Of a DNA stretch of 64,000 bases, positions 49,802 through 59,120 are shown piece after piece. The notes beneath the pieces were generated by a model. The model had not been told where the DNA came from and did not search any database. It saw only the letters and a program-made list of their open reading frames with translations. Both the position numbers and the translations under genes were made by a program. Positions within the stretch are counted from its first letter, which is position 1, and each line of letters opens with the position of its first letter. This DNA comes from Sva-07 sp942492715 (lineage in GTDB: Bacteria; Actinomycetota; Acidimicrobiia; Acidimicrobiales; Ilumatobacteraceae): the NCBI GenBank assembly GCA_942492715.1, contig CALOFW010000012.1, positions 744,001 to 808,000 on the forward strand, given 5' to 3'.

Positions 49802-52543
49802 GTGCCGTCAATGGAGGATCCGCACGCTGATTCGGTTCTACTCGCCACGAAGTTCGTCGTCCCTTCACATGTCACTGCCGTCGATCGGCGCCGGCTCGTC
49901 GATCGGCTCGATCACGAACGATTCCCCTTGACCCTGGTCTCGGCGCCAGCTGGGTTCGGCAAGTCGGTCTTGGTGAGTCAATGGATCGGCCGAGTCGCCG
50001 ACGCGTCGGTGTGGATCTCGCTCGACGACCGTGACAACGACCTTGCGGTCTTTCTCGCGCATTTCGTCGAGGGCGTCCAGCGTGTCGTGCCGAACGCCCT
50101 GGTCGGCTTGAGCGAGGCCGGAGACATCACGGAGTCGCCGGCTCCGGCGACGCTGGTCCGGATGCTGCTCAACGATCTCAGCGAACTCGATGAGCCGCTG
50201 GTGATCGTGTTCGACGACTATCACGTCATCTCCAGCGACGCGATCCACGACGTGATGACCCGGCTCCTCGAACACCCCTCCGCCCAGCTCCGGATGGTGT
50301 TGGCGACCCGTCGGGATCCTCCGTTGCCGCTCGCGCTGATGCGTGGACGGGGACAACTCTGTGAGCTGCGGGCTGCCGATCTCGCGTTCGTCGACGACGA
50401 GGCGCGGGCCTTCTTCGACAGTTATCCGGAGGTCGATCTGGACGACGATTCGCTGCGCAGGGTTCTGGACGAGACAGAGGGTTGGCCGGCGGGATTGCGC
50501 CTGACCGTGGAGGCCGCACGACATCGGACCGGCGAGCCGGGACCCATCCGCGGGGCATCGCCGCTCGATTTCGCCTACGTCCGAGACTATCTCGGGGCCG
50601 AGGTATTGGAGCGACAGACGGTTGGCATTCAACAGGCGCTCCTGGTCGCGTCGATCCTGGACCGGTTCTGCGTGTCGCTGTACGACGCGGTGGTCGCGGA
50701 TGGGGATCGGGGAGAACCCGCCGACGGGCCCGCCGCAAGTGGCAGGGAGTTCGTCGACTGGCTGGTCAAGGCAGACCTGTTCGTCGTTGCGCTCGACCGT
50801 GACGGAGTCTGGTATCGCTTTCACCATCTGTTCCAGGACCTGTTGCGCCACGAATTCGACAAGCGCTCCAGCACCATCGACGAATCACGCATCCACCGCC
50901 AGGCGAGCGCGTGGTGTGTGGAGCACGGTCTCTTCGACGACGCGATCGGGCATGCGGCGAAGATCGGCGACGACTTCGAAACCACGCGCAACCTCGTGGC
51001 CGGTTGGGGCTATCAACTCATCGAGGAGGAACGATGGCGGGCGTTGTTCGGGTGGCTGGCGTTGCTGCCCCGCGAGATGGTCGACAACGATCTCGATCTG
51101 TTGAGACTCGAGGCGTGGGCGCTCGGTACGGGAAAGAACCAATTCGATCACATGATGACCACCATCGACCGGGCCGAGGCGCTGATCGAGGCGGATCCTC
51201 CGAGCCCGGATGTCGCCAATCGCACGATGGGGTGCATCGAGGCGATGCGCGGTGTGTCGGCCTGGCTCACCGGCCAGGAGGACCAAGGTGTCGAACGGTT
51301 GCGACGCGCGGACGAGTTGCTGCCCGTCGACGAACCCCGCAACTTGGCGTGGGCGGTGCTCGTGCTCATCTTCGCGTTGTACTCGTCGGGCGACCGACGC
51401 GGGGCGCATGATCTGATCGAGCAAGCCCGCCGAGACCCTCGATTCGGGTCGGGCAGGTGGTCCCCGTCGGAGACTGCAGACGTGTACATCAGTTGGTTCG
51501 AGCTCGATCTCCCAGCGCTGAAGCGACACGCGATCGCGAGTTGCGAAAGTGGTGTACGTGTCAACTCGGTCGCAATCGAAGGGAACGCCCGCTATTACCT
51601 GGGCCTCGTCGAGTACGAACAGGGCCGGATCGAGCACGCCGCGCAGCACTTCACGAAACTGGTCGACGCGCCGACCAAGTTCCGCACGAACGAACTCATC
51701 CACGGCACCGTGCAGCTCGCGTTGTGCCATGTTGCGGGCGGCGCCATGCACGAGGCACAACGTCTGGCCGACGACGCCTCGCTGTACGCGTCGGAGGTCG
51801 AGACCGCTGATTTCGTCCCACTGGTCGACGCGTTCCAGGCCGAGCTTGCCCTGCGGCAAGGCAACGTCGGCCGCGCCGCCGCGTGGGCGGATCGGTTCGA
51901 CCCATTTCCGATGATCCGTGCCCCCATGCGCTACGACCCGGCTGTCACGCTGGTCAAGGTGCTGCTCGCCGAGGGTTCCGACATTTCGCTCGAACGGGTC
52001 GATCACGTGCTGACGTCGTACCTCGACTTCGCCGAACAGGGCCACATGAATCCCAGCATCGTGCGATACGACGGACTGCAGGCGTTGCTGCTCGCGACTC
52101 GCGGCGACGACGAACGGGCGGCCGAGTGCTTGACCCGAGCCGTGTGCATCTCGCAGCCGGGAGGTGCGGTCCGCCTGCTCGCCGATCTCGGACCTGACCT
52201 CGTTCCGCTGTTGAGCCGCCTCGAGGTGCACGGCAGCCAACTGGCCCACGTCGCCGCCATCCTCGCCGCCATCGGTGGCATGGGTGGCGAATCGTCAGCG
52301 TCCGGCGACGGCGAAGTTGGCGGCCGGATCGACATCGGAGCCGGTCAAGTGCTGACCCAACGGGAATCGGACGTGCTCCGGCTCCTCGCGCTGCGGTACT
52401 CCAACAAAGAGATCGCGCGCGAGTTGTTGGTCTCGGCGGCCACCGTGAAGAAGCACACCGTCAGCCTGTATCAGAAGCTCCACGTCAGCAGCCGCCGCGA
52501 GGCGGTCGAGAAAGCCACTGCGCTCGGCTACTTGCACGAGTGA
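49802..52543 (+). CDS. large ATP-binding LuxR-family regulator, MalT-like (A)
   Basis: A 913-residue STAND-class transcription regulator. The P-loop is APAGFGKS at 48-55, with Walker B LVIVFDDYHVI near 140 and a winged-helix segment around 310-370 (FHHLFQDLLRHEF). Residues ~370-830 are TPR-like helical repeats for signal binding. The C-terminus is a LuxR helix-turn-helix (LTQRESDVLRLLALRYSNKE, then ELLVSAATVKKHTVSLYQKLHVSSR). ATP and an unknown ligand probably drive oligomerisation at target promoters. The start is GTG with GGGAG upstream. It converges on the DUF1254 pair and has a paralogue at 59748-62519. Confidence 0.9.
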   Translation: MPSMEDPHADSVLLATKFVVPSHVTAVDRRRLVDRLDHERFPLTLVSAPAGFGKSVLVSQWIGRVADASVWISLDDRDNDLAVFLAHFVEGVQRVVPNALVGLSEAGDITESPAPATLVRMLLNDLSELDEPLVIVFDDYHVISSDAIHDVMTRLLEHPSAQLRMVLATRRDPPLPLALMRGRGQLCELRAADLAFVDDEARAFFDSYPEVDLDDDSLRRVLDETEGWPAGLRLTVEAARHRTGEPGPIRGASPLDFAYVRDYLGAEVLERQTVGIQQALLVASILDRFCVSLYDAVVADGDRGEPADGPAASGREFVDWLVKADLFVVALDRDGVWYRFHHLFQDLLRHEFDKRSSTIDESRIHRQASAWCVEHGLFDDAIGHAAKIGDDFETTRNLVAGWGYQLIEEERWRALFGWLALLPREMVDNDLDLLRLEAWALGTGKNQFDHMMTTIDRAEALIEADPPSPDVANRTMGCIEAMRGVSAWLTGQEDQGVERLRRADELLPVDEPRNLAWAVLVLIFALYSSGDRRGAHDLIEQARRDPRFGSGRWSPSETADVYISWFELDLPALKRHAIASCESGVRVNSVAIEGNARYYLGLVEYEQGRIEHAAQHFTKLVDAPTKFRTNELIHGTVQLALCHVAGGAMHEAQRLADDASLYASEVETADFVPLVDAFQAELALRQGNVGRAAAWADRFDPFPMIRAPMRYDPAVTLVKVLLAEGSDISLERVDHVLTSYLDFAEQGHMNPSIVRYDGLQALLLATRGDDERAAECLTRAVCISQPGGAVRLLADLGPDLVPLLSRLEVHGSQLAHVAAILAAIGGMGGESSASGDGEVGGRIDIGAGQVLTQRESDVLRLLALRYSNKEIARELLVSAATVKKHTVSLYQKLHVSSRREAVEKATALGYLHE

Positions 52544-52564
52544 GCAGCGTTCCTCGCTCGCGGC

Positions 52565-54025
52565 TCAGGTGACCGGTTCGAAGTCGTTGAGTACCCAGGT
52601 CTTGTCGATGTACCCCTCGGTCGGCCCGTAGAAGCGGAACACGACGAAGAAGCCGATGGCGGGATCGGTCTTGATCCAGTTCGTGTGCTTGCCGTCCGGT
52701 GCGGTTGCGCCGAAGTAGATGTCGACGGAGCCGTCGTCGTTGACATCGGGGTCGTCGAGGCTGCCGACGGTGATCGGCCCGTCGGAGTCGAGCAGGCTCC
52801 GGCTGACCGGGTTGTAGGCGGTGACCGCCCAGAACCGCTTGACGGGAGGCTTGGCCGGAACCCGGAGCCGGTACTGCTTGTCGCCGAGGAGGTAGTCACC
52901 GTCCTTGTCGCGGAACGCCGTGAGGTAGGAGGTTCCGACGCCCGGTGTGGTGGAGAGCAGGCTCGGCGAGACACAGATCGCCTGATACAGCCAGAGCGTC
53001 TGCGCATCGATGTCGACGACCCCGTCGACCATGAACTCGGTGTTGCGGACGAACATCTTCTCCCAGTGGCGCTCCGGCCAGTAGCGGATCTCGGGGTCGC
53101 GGGAGGCGTAGACGATGGCGCGCGACATGGCGACGCCTTGCTTGGCGGCCTGGTCGAAGATGCCCTGCATCCGAGCGTCGGGAGCGAACGGTTTGCCCTT
53201 TTCGATGCCGAGGGTGGCCAACCGACCGAGGAGCTCGTCGTCGAACAGCGCGGTCGGCTCGTATTGGATGATCTCGTTCAGCATCTCGTAGACGGAGCCG
53301 TCTTCGGGAGCCAGGGTGTTCGCGCCCATTCCGGAGATGTTGATCGCCGTGTGATCGCGAGGTCCGCTGGCGAGCGGGTACACCTTCAGCCGATCCTCGA
53401 ACCACTGCACGGCGTCGTCGCCGGTGCCGACGTCGAAGCCGCGCATCATCGCCCAGATCCGGTAGCTCGGTGAGTGGACGACGAAGTGGTCGCTCGGCTC
53501 GTCTCCCGTGTACCCGGGTGGCACGAAGAGGTACTTGCCGCCCTTGCCGTTGTCGGGTCCGGTCGGGCCGAAGTCGGTGAGGAACTTGAAGTACCCGTCG
53601 TTGGCGTTGCCCATCATGCCCGCGGGGATCTCCACCACGGTCGGACCGTCGACCCTGAGGTCGAGCGAGGCAACGGCGTACACGGTGCTGTTGTTGCCGG
53701 TGAGGTAGTTCTCGCTGGGGTGCATGAAGTCGGCGAACACGCCGATGTCCGAGGAGGTCCTGAACCCGAAGTCGCGGACCTGTGCCTTCACGATGCTGTA
53801 GACCGACAGCGCCGGATAGAAGTCCATGTAGGCCTGGGTGGCGCGCTGCAGATCGAGTTCGTCGTAGATCTTCTCGGCCGACTCCGCTGTCGGGAACGAT
53901 CCTCCGACGAACTCCAGGGTGCCGAAGTTGGTCTCGATCGTGTCGGACGCCGGTATGAAGTCGGCCGCCGTCTGCTTCGCTCCAGCAGACTCGAAGAGGT
54001 TGGCCGTCGGCTCGGTTGATGACAT
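52565..54025 (-). CDS. DUF1254/DUF1214 domain protein (tandem copy 1)
   Basis: A 486-residue protein with a DUF1254 region (YDELDLQRATQAYMDFYPAL; GPTVVEIPAGMMG) and a C-terminal DUF1214 region (FWAVTAYNPVSRSLLDSD; GFFVVFRFYGPTEGYIDKTW). No signal peptide is evident. It is about half identical in its blocks to the neighbouring 487-residue gene and more distantly related to the 349-residue protein at 43698. Function is unknown; the fold is all-beta in part. It is the last gene of the minus-strand set, converging on the MalT-like regulator with 21 bases between the stops. Confidence 0.82.
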   Translation of the reverse strand: MSSTEPTANLFESAGAKQTAADFIPASDTIETNFGTLEFVGGSFPTAESAEKIYDELDLQRATQAYMDFYPALSVYSIVKAQVRDFGFRTSSDIGVFADFMHPSENYLTGNNSTVYAVASLDLRVDGPTVVEIPAGMMGNANDGYFKFLTDFGPTGPDNGKGGKYLFVPPGYTGDEPSDHFVVHSPSYRIWAMMRGFDVGTGDDAVQWFEDRLKVYPLASGPRDHTAINISGMGANTLAPEDGSVYEMLNEIIQYEPTALFDDELLGRLATLGIEKGKPFAPDARMQGIFDQAAKQGVAMSRAIVYASRDPEIRYWPERHWEKMFVRNTEFMVDGVVDIDAQTLWLYQAICVSPSLLSTTPGVGTSYLTAFRDKDGDYLLGDKQYRLRVPAKPPVKRFWAVTAYNPVSRSLLDSDGPITVGSLDDPDVNDDGSVDIYFGATAPDGKHTNWIKTDPAIGFFVVFRFYGPTEGYIDKTWVLNDFEPVT

Positions 54026-54080
54026 GGTCGTTGCTCCTGGTGCTCGGTTGTGTTCGTTTGGTTCGTTCTCGGCGTCGCTG

Positions 54081-55544
54081 CTATTCGACGAGCTTCACGT
54101 CGTTGGGCACCCACGTCTTGTCGTTGAAGGCGTTGAGCGGGCCGTAGTAGCGGAAGTACACGAAGAAGCCCTGATCAGGCAGGGTCTTGACCACGTTCTG
54201 CTTCGGAATGCCGTCGGGCACGTCGGTCGCGAAGTAGATGTCGATCGAGCCGTCATCATTTGTCGCCGGCGGCGGGTCCTGCTGGCTACTGATGCTCGGG
54301 TACGGCTGGCTCTGGATCTCGCACCGGCTCCAAGGGTCGTACACGGTCACGGCCCAGAAGAGCGCCACGGGGACCTTGGGTGGCACGTTGACCTTGTAGG
54401 TCTTGTTGCCGTCGAAGAAGTTGCCGTCGCTGTCCTTGTAGGTCGTCTGATAGCGGGATCCCTTGCCCTCGGGCATCTGGGCCGCCATCGCCGGCGTGAT
54501 GCCGTCGGCGGTGAAGTGGAAGACGGTGCGGGCCTCGAGGTTGATGTAGTCGTCCTGGTAGAAGGTCGAGTTGTTGGTGACGTAGGGGCTCTCCCACCGC
54601 CGTTTCGGATAGACGACGGCCTGGTCGTCGCGACAGTTGAAGGCGATGACGCGGGACATCGCCACGCCTTCGACGGCGGCCTGGGCAAAGATCTTCTGCA
54701 TCCGGGCGTCGGGGCTGAACGGCTTGCCGTTCTCGATGCCGACCGACGCGAGCCTTCCGAGGAGTTCTCGGCCGAACGCGTCTGCCGGTTCGTAGTTGAT
54801 GATCTGATGCATCCACTCGAACGCCGAACCGTCCTCGGGAACCAGCGTGTTGATCGGAACACCGGAGACGTTCGTGTAGCGCCCATCCCGGGGGCCGGTC
54901 GACAGCGGATAGACCTTGCAGCCCTCACGAATGAACTTCATCGCTTTGTCGCCGAATCCGACCTCGGCGGCGTTGGCGCGGATGAACGAGAAGTTGACGT
55001 AGGTCGGTGAACGGAACACGAAGTAGCCGTCGGGTACGTCGCCGTCGTAGTCCGGCGGAAGCACGAGGTACTTGCCGCCCTTGCCCTCGTCCTTGCCGGT
55101 CGGGCCGATGTCGAGCACGAACTTGAAGGTGTGATCGTCGAGCGGTCCCATCACGCCCGGCGGGACCTCCACGACGGTCGGCCCGTCGACCTTGGTGTCG
55201 ACCACGATCATGACGTAGATGCTCTCGGTGTTGCCCGTCAGGAAGAGCGCCTGGGAGTCCAGCCGGTCCGCCGTCACCGACACATGGGAGCAACTGGCTG
55301 CGCCGTAGTCGCGTACGACCCCGGTGAGCATGCCGTGCATGGAGAGGGCCGGATACATGTCCAGGAAGAGCTGGGTGGCGCGCTGCAGATCGAGCTCGTC
55401 GTAGACCTTCTGCACCGTGTCGTCGGTCGGGTAGCCGCCGCCGAAGTCCAGGTTCCCGAACCGGGTCGTGATCTGCCCGGGGGCCGGACTGAAGTCCTGT
55501 GACTGTGATGCGCCGTTGGCGTCGAAGATGCTCGTGGTAGCCAT
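54081..55544 (-). CDS. DUF1254/DUF1214 domain protein (tandem copy 2)
   Basis: A 487-residue paralogue of the downstream gene, with the same YDELDLQRATQLFLDMYPAL, GPTVVEVPPGVMGP and FWAVTVYDPWSRCEIQSQ blocks and C-terminal FVYFRYYGPLNAFNDKTW. The two arose by tandem duplication and have kept nearly the same length. AAGGAGA precedes the ATG at 55544. It lies 55 bases upstream of copy 1. Between it and the DUF1269 gene are a strong hairpin (55600-55637) and a TG-rich tract (55570-55590), so it may have its own promoter. Confidence 0.82.
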   Translation of the reverse strand: MATTSIFDANGASQSQDFSPAPGQITTRFGNLDFGGGYPTDDTVQKVYDELDLQRATQLFLDMYPALSMHGMLTGVVRDYGAASCSHVSVTADRLDSQALFLTGNTESIYVMIVVDTKVDGPTVVEVPPGVMGPLDDHTFKFVLDIGPTGKDEGKGGKYLVLPPDYDGDVPDGYFVFRSPTYVNFSFIRANAAEVGFGDKAMKFIREGCKVYPLSTGPRDGRYTNVSGVPINTLVPEDGSAFEWMHQIINYEPADAFGRELLGRLASVGIENGKPFSPDARMQKIFAQAAVEGVAMSRVIAFNCRDDQAVVYPKRRWESPYVTNNSTFYQDDYINLEARTVFHFTADGITPAMAAQMPEGKGSRYQTTYKDSDGNFFDGNKTYKVNVPPKVPVALFWAVTVYDPWSRCEIQSQPYPSISSQQDPPPATNDDGSIDIYFATDVPDGIPKQNVVKTLPDQGFFVYFRYYGPLNAFNDKTWVPNDVKLVE

Positions 55545-55569
55545 GATTGAGTCTCCTTGCAGTGCTGTT

Positions 55570-55590
55570 GGTGTGTGTGCGTGTGTGTGA
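55570..55590. repeat. TG dinucleotide tract
   Basis: An alternating GT/TG run of about 20 bases, interrupted once by C, lies upstream of DUF1254 copy 2. Alternating purine-pyrimidine DNA can leave B-form and is prone to slippage. Confidence 0.7.
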
Positions 55591-55599
55591 GGTGGTGCT

Positions 55600-55637
55600 G
55601 CCGGGCGGGTCAGCTGGGGGGCAGCGACCCGCCCGGC
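55600..55637. terminator. hairpin after the DUF1269 gene
   Basis: GCCGGGCGGGTC (55600-55611) and GACCCGCCCGGC (55626-55637) form a perfect 12-bp stem around a 14-base loop. It follows the stop of the DUF1269 gene (minus strand) by ten bases and probably ends or attenuates its transcript. Confidence 0.7.
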
Positions 55638-55647
55638 GGGGGGGGTG

Positions 55648-56175
55648 TCAGGAGTCGACGGCGTCGCCGATTTCGTCGTCCGACTTTGCCAGCGCCTTCT
55701 GGAGCTTGTCGTAGTCGTCGGCATCGATTGCCTTGTTGATGCGCTTGCTCGAGTTGTCGAGCGCCTTCTCGACTCGATCGAGGTACTTGTTGTCGATCAC
55801 CACGACGACCGCCGACGAGTTCGGCGGGAGGTACTCGTCGAGTTCGACGCCGAGTTCCTTTTCCTCGTGCTTCTTGGTGAAGTGACCGAGCAGCGCGCCG
55901 ATCCCGGCGCCGATCGCGGTCGCTGCGAGCAGTGGCGGGGCGAACAGTCCGACGACCAGGCCGACGCCGCCACCCATCACTGCGCCTGCGCCGACGGTGC
56001 CGTCACCCTTCTCGAGGACGTCGACGTTGCCGTCGGCGTCGCGACTCATCACGACGGCGGCTTCGACTTCGAGGTCATCGCCCTCCGCAGCCTTGAGGCT
56101 GTCGAAGTCCTGCTTCGCCGACGCAGCATCGTTGTACGCCGCGACGTACAGCATGAGGTTCATTTCATCTGACAT
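55648..56175 (-). CDS. DUF1269 glycine-zipper membrane protein
   Basis: A 175-residue protein of the DUF1269 family. The N-terminus LMLYVAAYNDAASAKQDFDSLKAA is a ferredoxin-like alpha/beta unit. Residues ~68-105 form a glycine zipper (GAGAVMGGGVGLVVGLFAPP, then ATAIGAGIGALLGHF) for membrane insertion or assembly. SSAVVVVIDNKYLDRVEKALD closes the domain. Family function is unknown; it is often stress-linked. It is related to the two soluble paralogues at 49112 and 59121. It lies 77 bases after the mini membrane gene. Confidence 0.84.
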   Translation of the reverse strand: MSDEMNLMLYVAAYNDAASAKQDFDSLKAAEGDDLEVEAAVVMSRDADGNVDVLEKGDGTVGAGAVMGGGVGLVVGLFAPPLLAATAIGAGIGALLGHFTKKHEEKELGVELDEYLPPNSSAVVVVIDNKYLDRVEKALDNSSKRINKAIDADDYDKLQKALAKSDDEIGDAVDS

Positions 56176-56252
56176 GGTTCTGCTTCCTTGTTGGTGGTGG
56201 ATTGTTGGTTGAGTGGGGAATGGGAGTGCTGCGGGTCACCGCCGGCCGATGG

Positions 56253-56453
56253 TCACACCTCGATGAAGTTGGGCCGAGCGATGAAGTAGATCAACATCCC
56301 GAGGATCGGGATGAACAGGACGAGGAGCAGCCAGCCGAACTTGCCGAGGGCGCCGACGTCGGGTCGCATGAAGATGTCGACCACCGTGTAGATCCATGAG
56401 ATGAACAGCGGGATCGCGACGAAGACGACGAGGAAGAAATCCCAGAAAGCCAT
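56253..56453 (-). CDS. PLDc_N-type mini membrane protein
   Basis: A 66-residue protein with two membrane helices (~4-24 and 38-58) joined by a VVDIFMRPDVGALGKFGW turn, the pattern of the phospholipase D N-terminal (PLDc_N) segment in stand-alone form. Function is unknown; such proteins are common in Actinobacteria in stress or envelope contexts. GAAGGAG precedes the ATG at 56453. It lies in the minus-strand row between the DUF1269 and SulP genes. Confidence 0.78.
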   Translation of the reverse strand: MAFWDFFLVVFVAIPLFISWIYTVVDIFMRPDVGALGKFGWLLLVLFIPILGMLIYFIARPNFIEV

Positions 56454-56607
56454 GATGTGCTCCTTCGGTGATGGGTATTGCGTTGTGTTCCAGCTCTCAC
56501 TCTCGTCGTCTCGCACGCTCAGCGCATCCGCCAAAACGGTGCTCGCGGGGAGAATCCGTCGTCTGGGCCCCGGTCTGTCGAAGGTCGAAGGGTCAACCCT
56601 CGATGGG

Positions 56608-58386
56608 TCAGCGCCCGGTGGTGCTTGCGTCGACGGCGTCCCTCACGGTCGAATGGAAGCGGTGTTCGCCGATCTCATCGAGGTCGCCGGACAGCACCAT
56701 GAGCTGCTTGGCCCCCTCGTGCAATCGGGCGACGGCGAGCTCGACCCCGTAGCGCTTGGCGTATCGGAATGTGCTGCTCAGGGCAGCAGCGCCGGTGCTG
56801 TCGACGAACGGTATGACTTCGCAATCGATCACCACGGTCGTCGGCAACGAGCCGCTCTTTCCGGCGTCGATCAGTAGTTGTTTCGTCGCATCCTCGAACG
56901 CCTCGGCGTTGGAGAAGACCAGTGGCGCCGAGAATCGGAAGACGATGATGCCTGGGACCTCGTGGGCGTCGTTCTCGATCGTTTCGGTGTGGGACCCGTA
57001 CGACGCAGTCATGGCCTCGAAGTCGCCGGTGGACTCCTCTCGACCGAGTACGGCCGTTCCCGGGAAGCTCACCCGGTAGAGGAGGTGTGCGATCGACACC
57101 ACGATGCCGACGATCATTGCCGGGAGGAGATCGAACGTGAGCACGATGAATCCGGTCAACACACCGAGGGTGAAGTCGACCTTGTCGATGCGCCACAGCC
57201 GTTCCAGCTTGGCCGGGCTCGCCGACCCCCACATTGCGGTGATGACGACGGCAGCGAGCACGGTCTCCGGCAGCCATTGGAAGGCGGGGGCGAACACCAG
57301 CAGGGTCAAGATCACGATGCCGGCGAGGAACACATTCGACATCTGCGTCCGGGCGCCGGCTTCCATCGCCGCCGACGACTTCGAGAGGCTGCCGGTCACC
57401 GGCATGCCGCCGAGGATGCCGGCGCCGATGCTGCCGACGCCGTAGGCTCGGAACTCCTGATTGGCGGTCAGGTCGTCATGGGTCTTCTTCGAGATCGTCG
57501 CCGAGGCACCCCACCCCTCGGAGAAGCCCACCAGGGCAACCACCGCGCCACCGAGGAGCAACGTCAGCCAATCGGATCCGGAGATGCCGCTCGGCACGCC
57601 GAACGAGGGCATGCCGGTTGGGATCTCAGCGACCAGATCGATGTCGGGGTCGACCATGGCGACGTACACCGAGGTCAGCACGACCATCGTCAACGCAGCC
57701 GGGAGCCGCGGCACGTACTTCTGAATCGCAAAGATCGCTGCGATCGAGATCACCCCGATCAGCGTGGCCGTTGCGTCCCAGTCAGCGACGCTCGAGACGG
57801 CCGACCAGAGCTTCTGCAGGCTGTTGCCGTCGCCGGTGTCGATACCGAACAGCTTGCCGAGCTGCCCGATGATGATCTGGATCGACATGCCCGTGATGAA
57901 GCCCGCCATCACTGCCTTGGAAATGAAGTTCACGATCCAGCCGAGGCGGACCAGCCCGGCGACGACGAAGACGACGCCGGCGGTGAGCGCCAGCGCCGAC
58001 GTCATCAACACCGCGGTGTCCTGATCGCCGCCCGAAAGATTGCCCACGACGCTTGCTGACACCGCAGCGACCGATCCCGCTGCTGCGTAGACCATCAGTT
58101 TCGACCCGCCGAACAGGGCGTAGCCGATCAGCGCGAGCGGCGCGGCGTACAACCCGATCTGCGCCGGGACGCCGGCGACCGACGAGTACCCCATCGATTC
58201 GGGGATCAACAAGGCGGCGACACTGATCGCGGCGATCAGGTCGGCGGTGGTGTTCTTCCCCCAGTCGTACTTCCTCAGCCAGACGCCGGCCGGGAACCAC
58301 ACCTGCATCCGGCTCGGTGCCGTCGGCATCTCGCCCGAACTCGGCGCTGCAGTGCTGCCGCTGGGACTCGTCTTGTCATCACTCAT
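56608..58386 (-). CDS. SulP-family anion transporter with STAS domain
   Basis: A 592-residue membrane transporter. Ten to twelve helices (~50-440) carry the SulP signature AALLIPESMGYSSVAGVPAQIGLYAA and GSLSKSSAAMEAGARTQMSN. The C-terminal STAS domain (~480-590) has VVIDCEVIPFVDSTGAAAL. SulP proteins carry sulfate, bicarbonate, chloride or dicarboxylates; the substrate is open. The N-terminus is a ~25-residue Ser/Pro-rich tail. It sits among genes of unknown function and is the only member of the cluster with a well-known activity. AGGAG lies ten bases before the ATG. Confidence 0.91.
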   Translation of the reverse strand: MSDDKTSPSGSTAAPSSGEMPTAPSRMQVWFPAGVWLRKYDWGKNTTADLIAAISVAALLIPESMGYSSVAGVPAQIGLYAAPLALIGYALFGGSKLMVYAAAGSVAAVSASVVGNLSGGDQDTAVLMTSALALTAGVVFVVAGLVRLGWIVNFISKAVMAGFITGMSIQIIIGQLGKLFGIDTGDGNSLQKLWSAVSSVADWDATATLIGVISIAAIFAIQKYVPRLPAALTMVVLTSVYVAMVDPDIDLVAEIPTGMPSFGVPSGISGSDWLTLLLGGAVVALVGFSEGWGASATISKKTHDDLTANQEFRAYGVGSIGAGILGGMPVTGSLSKSSAAMEAGARTQMSNVFLAGIVILTLLVFAPAFQWLPETVLAAVVITAMWGSASPAKLERLWRIDKVDFTLGVLTGFIVLTFDLLPAMIVGIVVSIAHLLYRVSFPGTAVLGREESTGDFEAMTASYGSHTETIENDAHEVPGIIVFRFSAPLVFSNAEAFEDATKQLLIDAGKSGSLPTTVVIDCEVIPFVDSTGAAALSSTFRYAKRYGVELAVARLHEGAKQLMVLSGDLDEIGEHRFHSTVRDAVDASTTGR

Positions 58387-58622
58387 CGTGGATCAGCTCC
58401 TGGTTGCAGCCTCGACGGGCGAGCGAGGTTCGGGTTGCGGTTGTGCTGCGCTCTGCTGCACCGCATGACCAGCCTCCTTCGTTGGCGGAGATGTCGACAG
58501 CCCCAGAACGGTGACTGTTGGGAGCATCGGCGGCGGCCAGCAGGAGCCCGGTGGCACCCACGATTGGAGGGAGCGCGCCGATCGAGCTGTCGGGCGTCCT
58601 GCTGCTGGCCGGGAGCGGTCGG

Positions 58623-58877
58623 TCAATCTGTTGCCGGCTCGGTTGAGCTCGGCTCGGGGTCGGCGGAGCGTCGCACCTTCAAGACGATCGCAACCGCAAC
58701 GCCGACGACCACGAGGACCAGCCCGAATTTGACGAACCGGCGAGCGCCTCGGCGGACCTCGTCGGCGGTCTCGACCACCGTCTCGACCGTGTCGAGCCCG
58801 CTGTGCACGCTGCTGAGCGCCGATTGGAGCATCTCCACGTCGCGTTGCGCCTTCTTGACCTTGTCGATGTCCATCAT
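58623..58877 (-). CDS. small one-TM coiled-coil membrane protein
   Basis: An 84-residue protein: a helical heptad-like N-terminus (VKKAQRDVEMLQSALSSVHS, then LDTVETVVETADEVRRGARR) and one membrane helix (~53-71) followed by a short KVRRSAD tail. No family is recognised. Two ATGs are adjacent (58877 and 58874), with AGAAGGG upstream. It lies 237 bases before the SulP gene on the same strand, with nothing recognisable between. Confidence 0.6.
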   Translation of the reverse strand: MMDIDKVKKAQRDVEMLQSALSSVHSGLDTVETVVETADEVRRGARRFVKFGLVLVVVGVAVAIVLKVRRSADPEPSSTEPATD

Positions 58878-59120
58878 CACGTCACACCCTTCTGGTCGTG
58901 AGTCTGCGTCGTACGCGTCATGCGACGCTCTTGCTTCGTGGCATCGATCGTCCCGCGGCGTCCGATCCGTCGGTAGCCCCGAAAGGGTCCCCCCGAGGGG
59001 ACACGTGTGCGGCGGAAGCGCTCCGCGGCGCACGCCGAGCGGCCCTCATGACCACGTACCCCCTCGAAGCCCCCCGCCGGGTGCTACCCGAATCGGCGAC
59101 GACCGTCGACAATCGACCCG

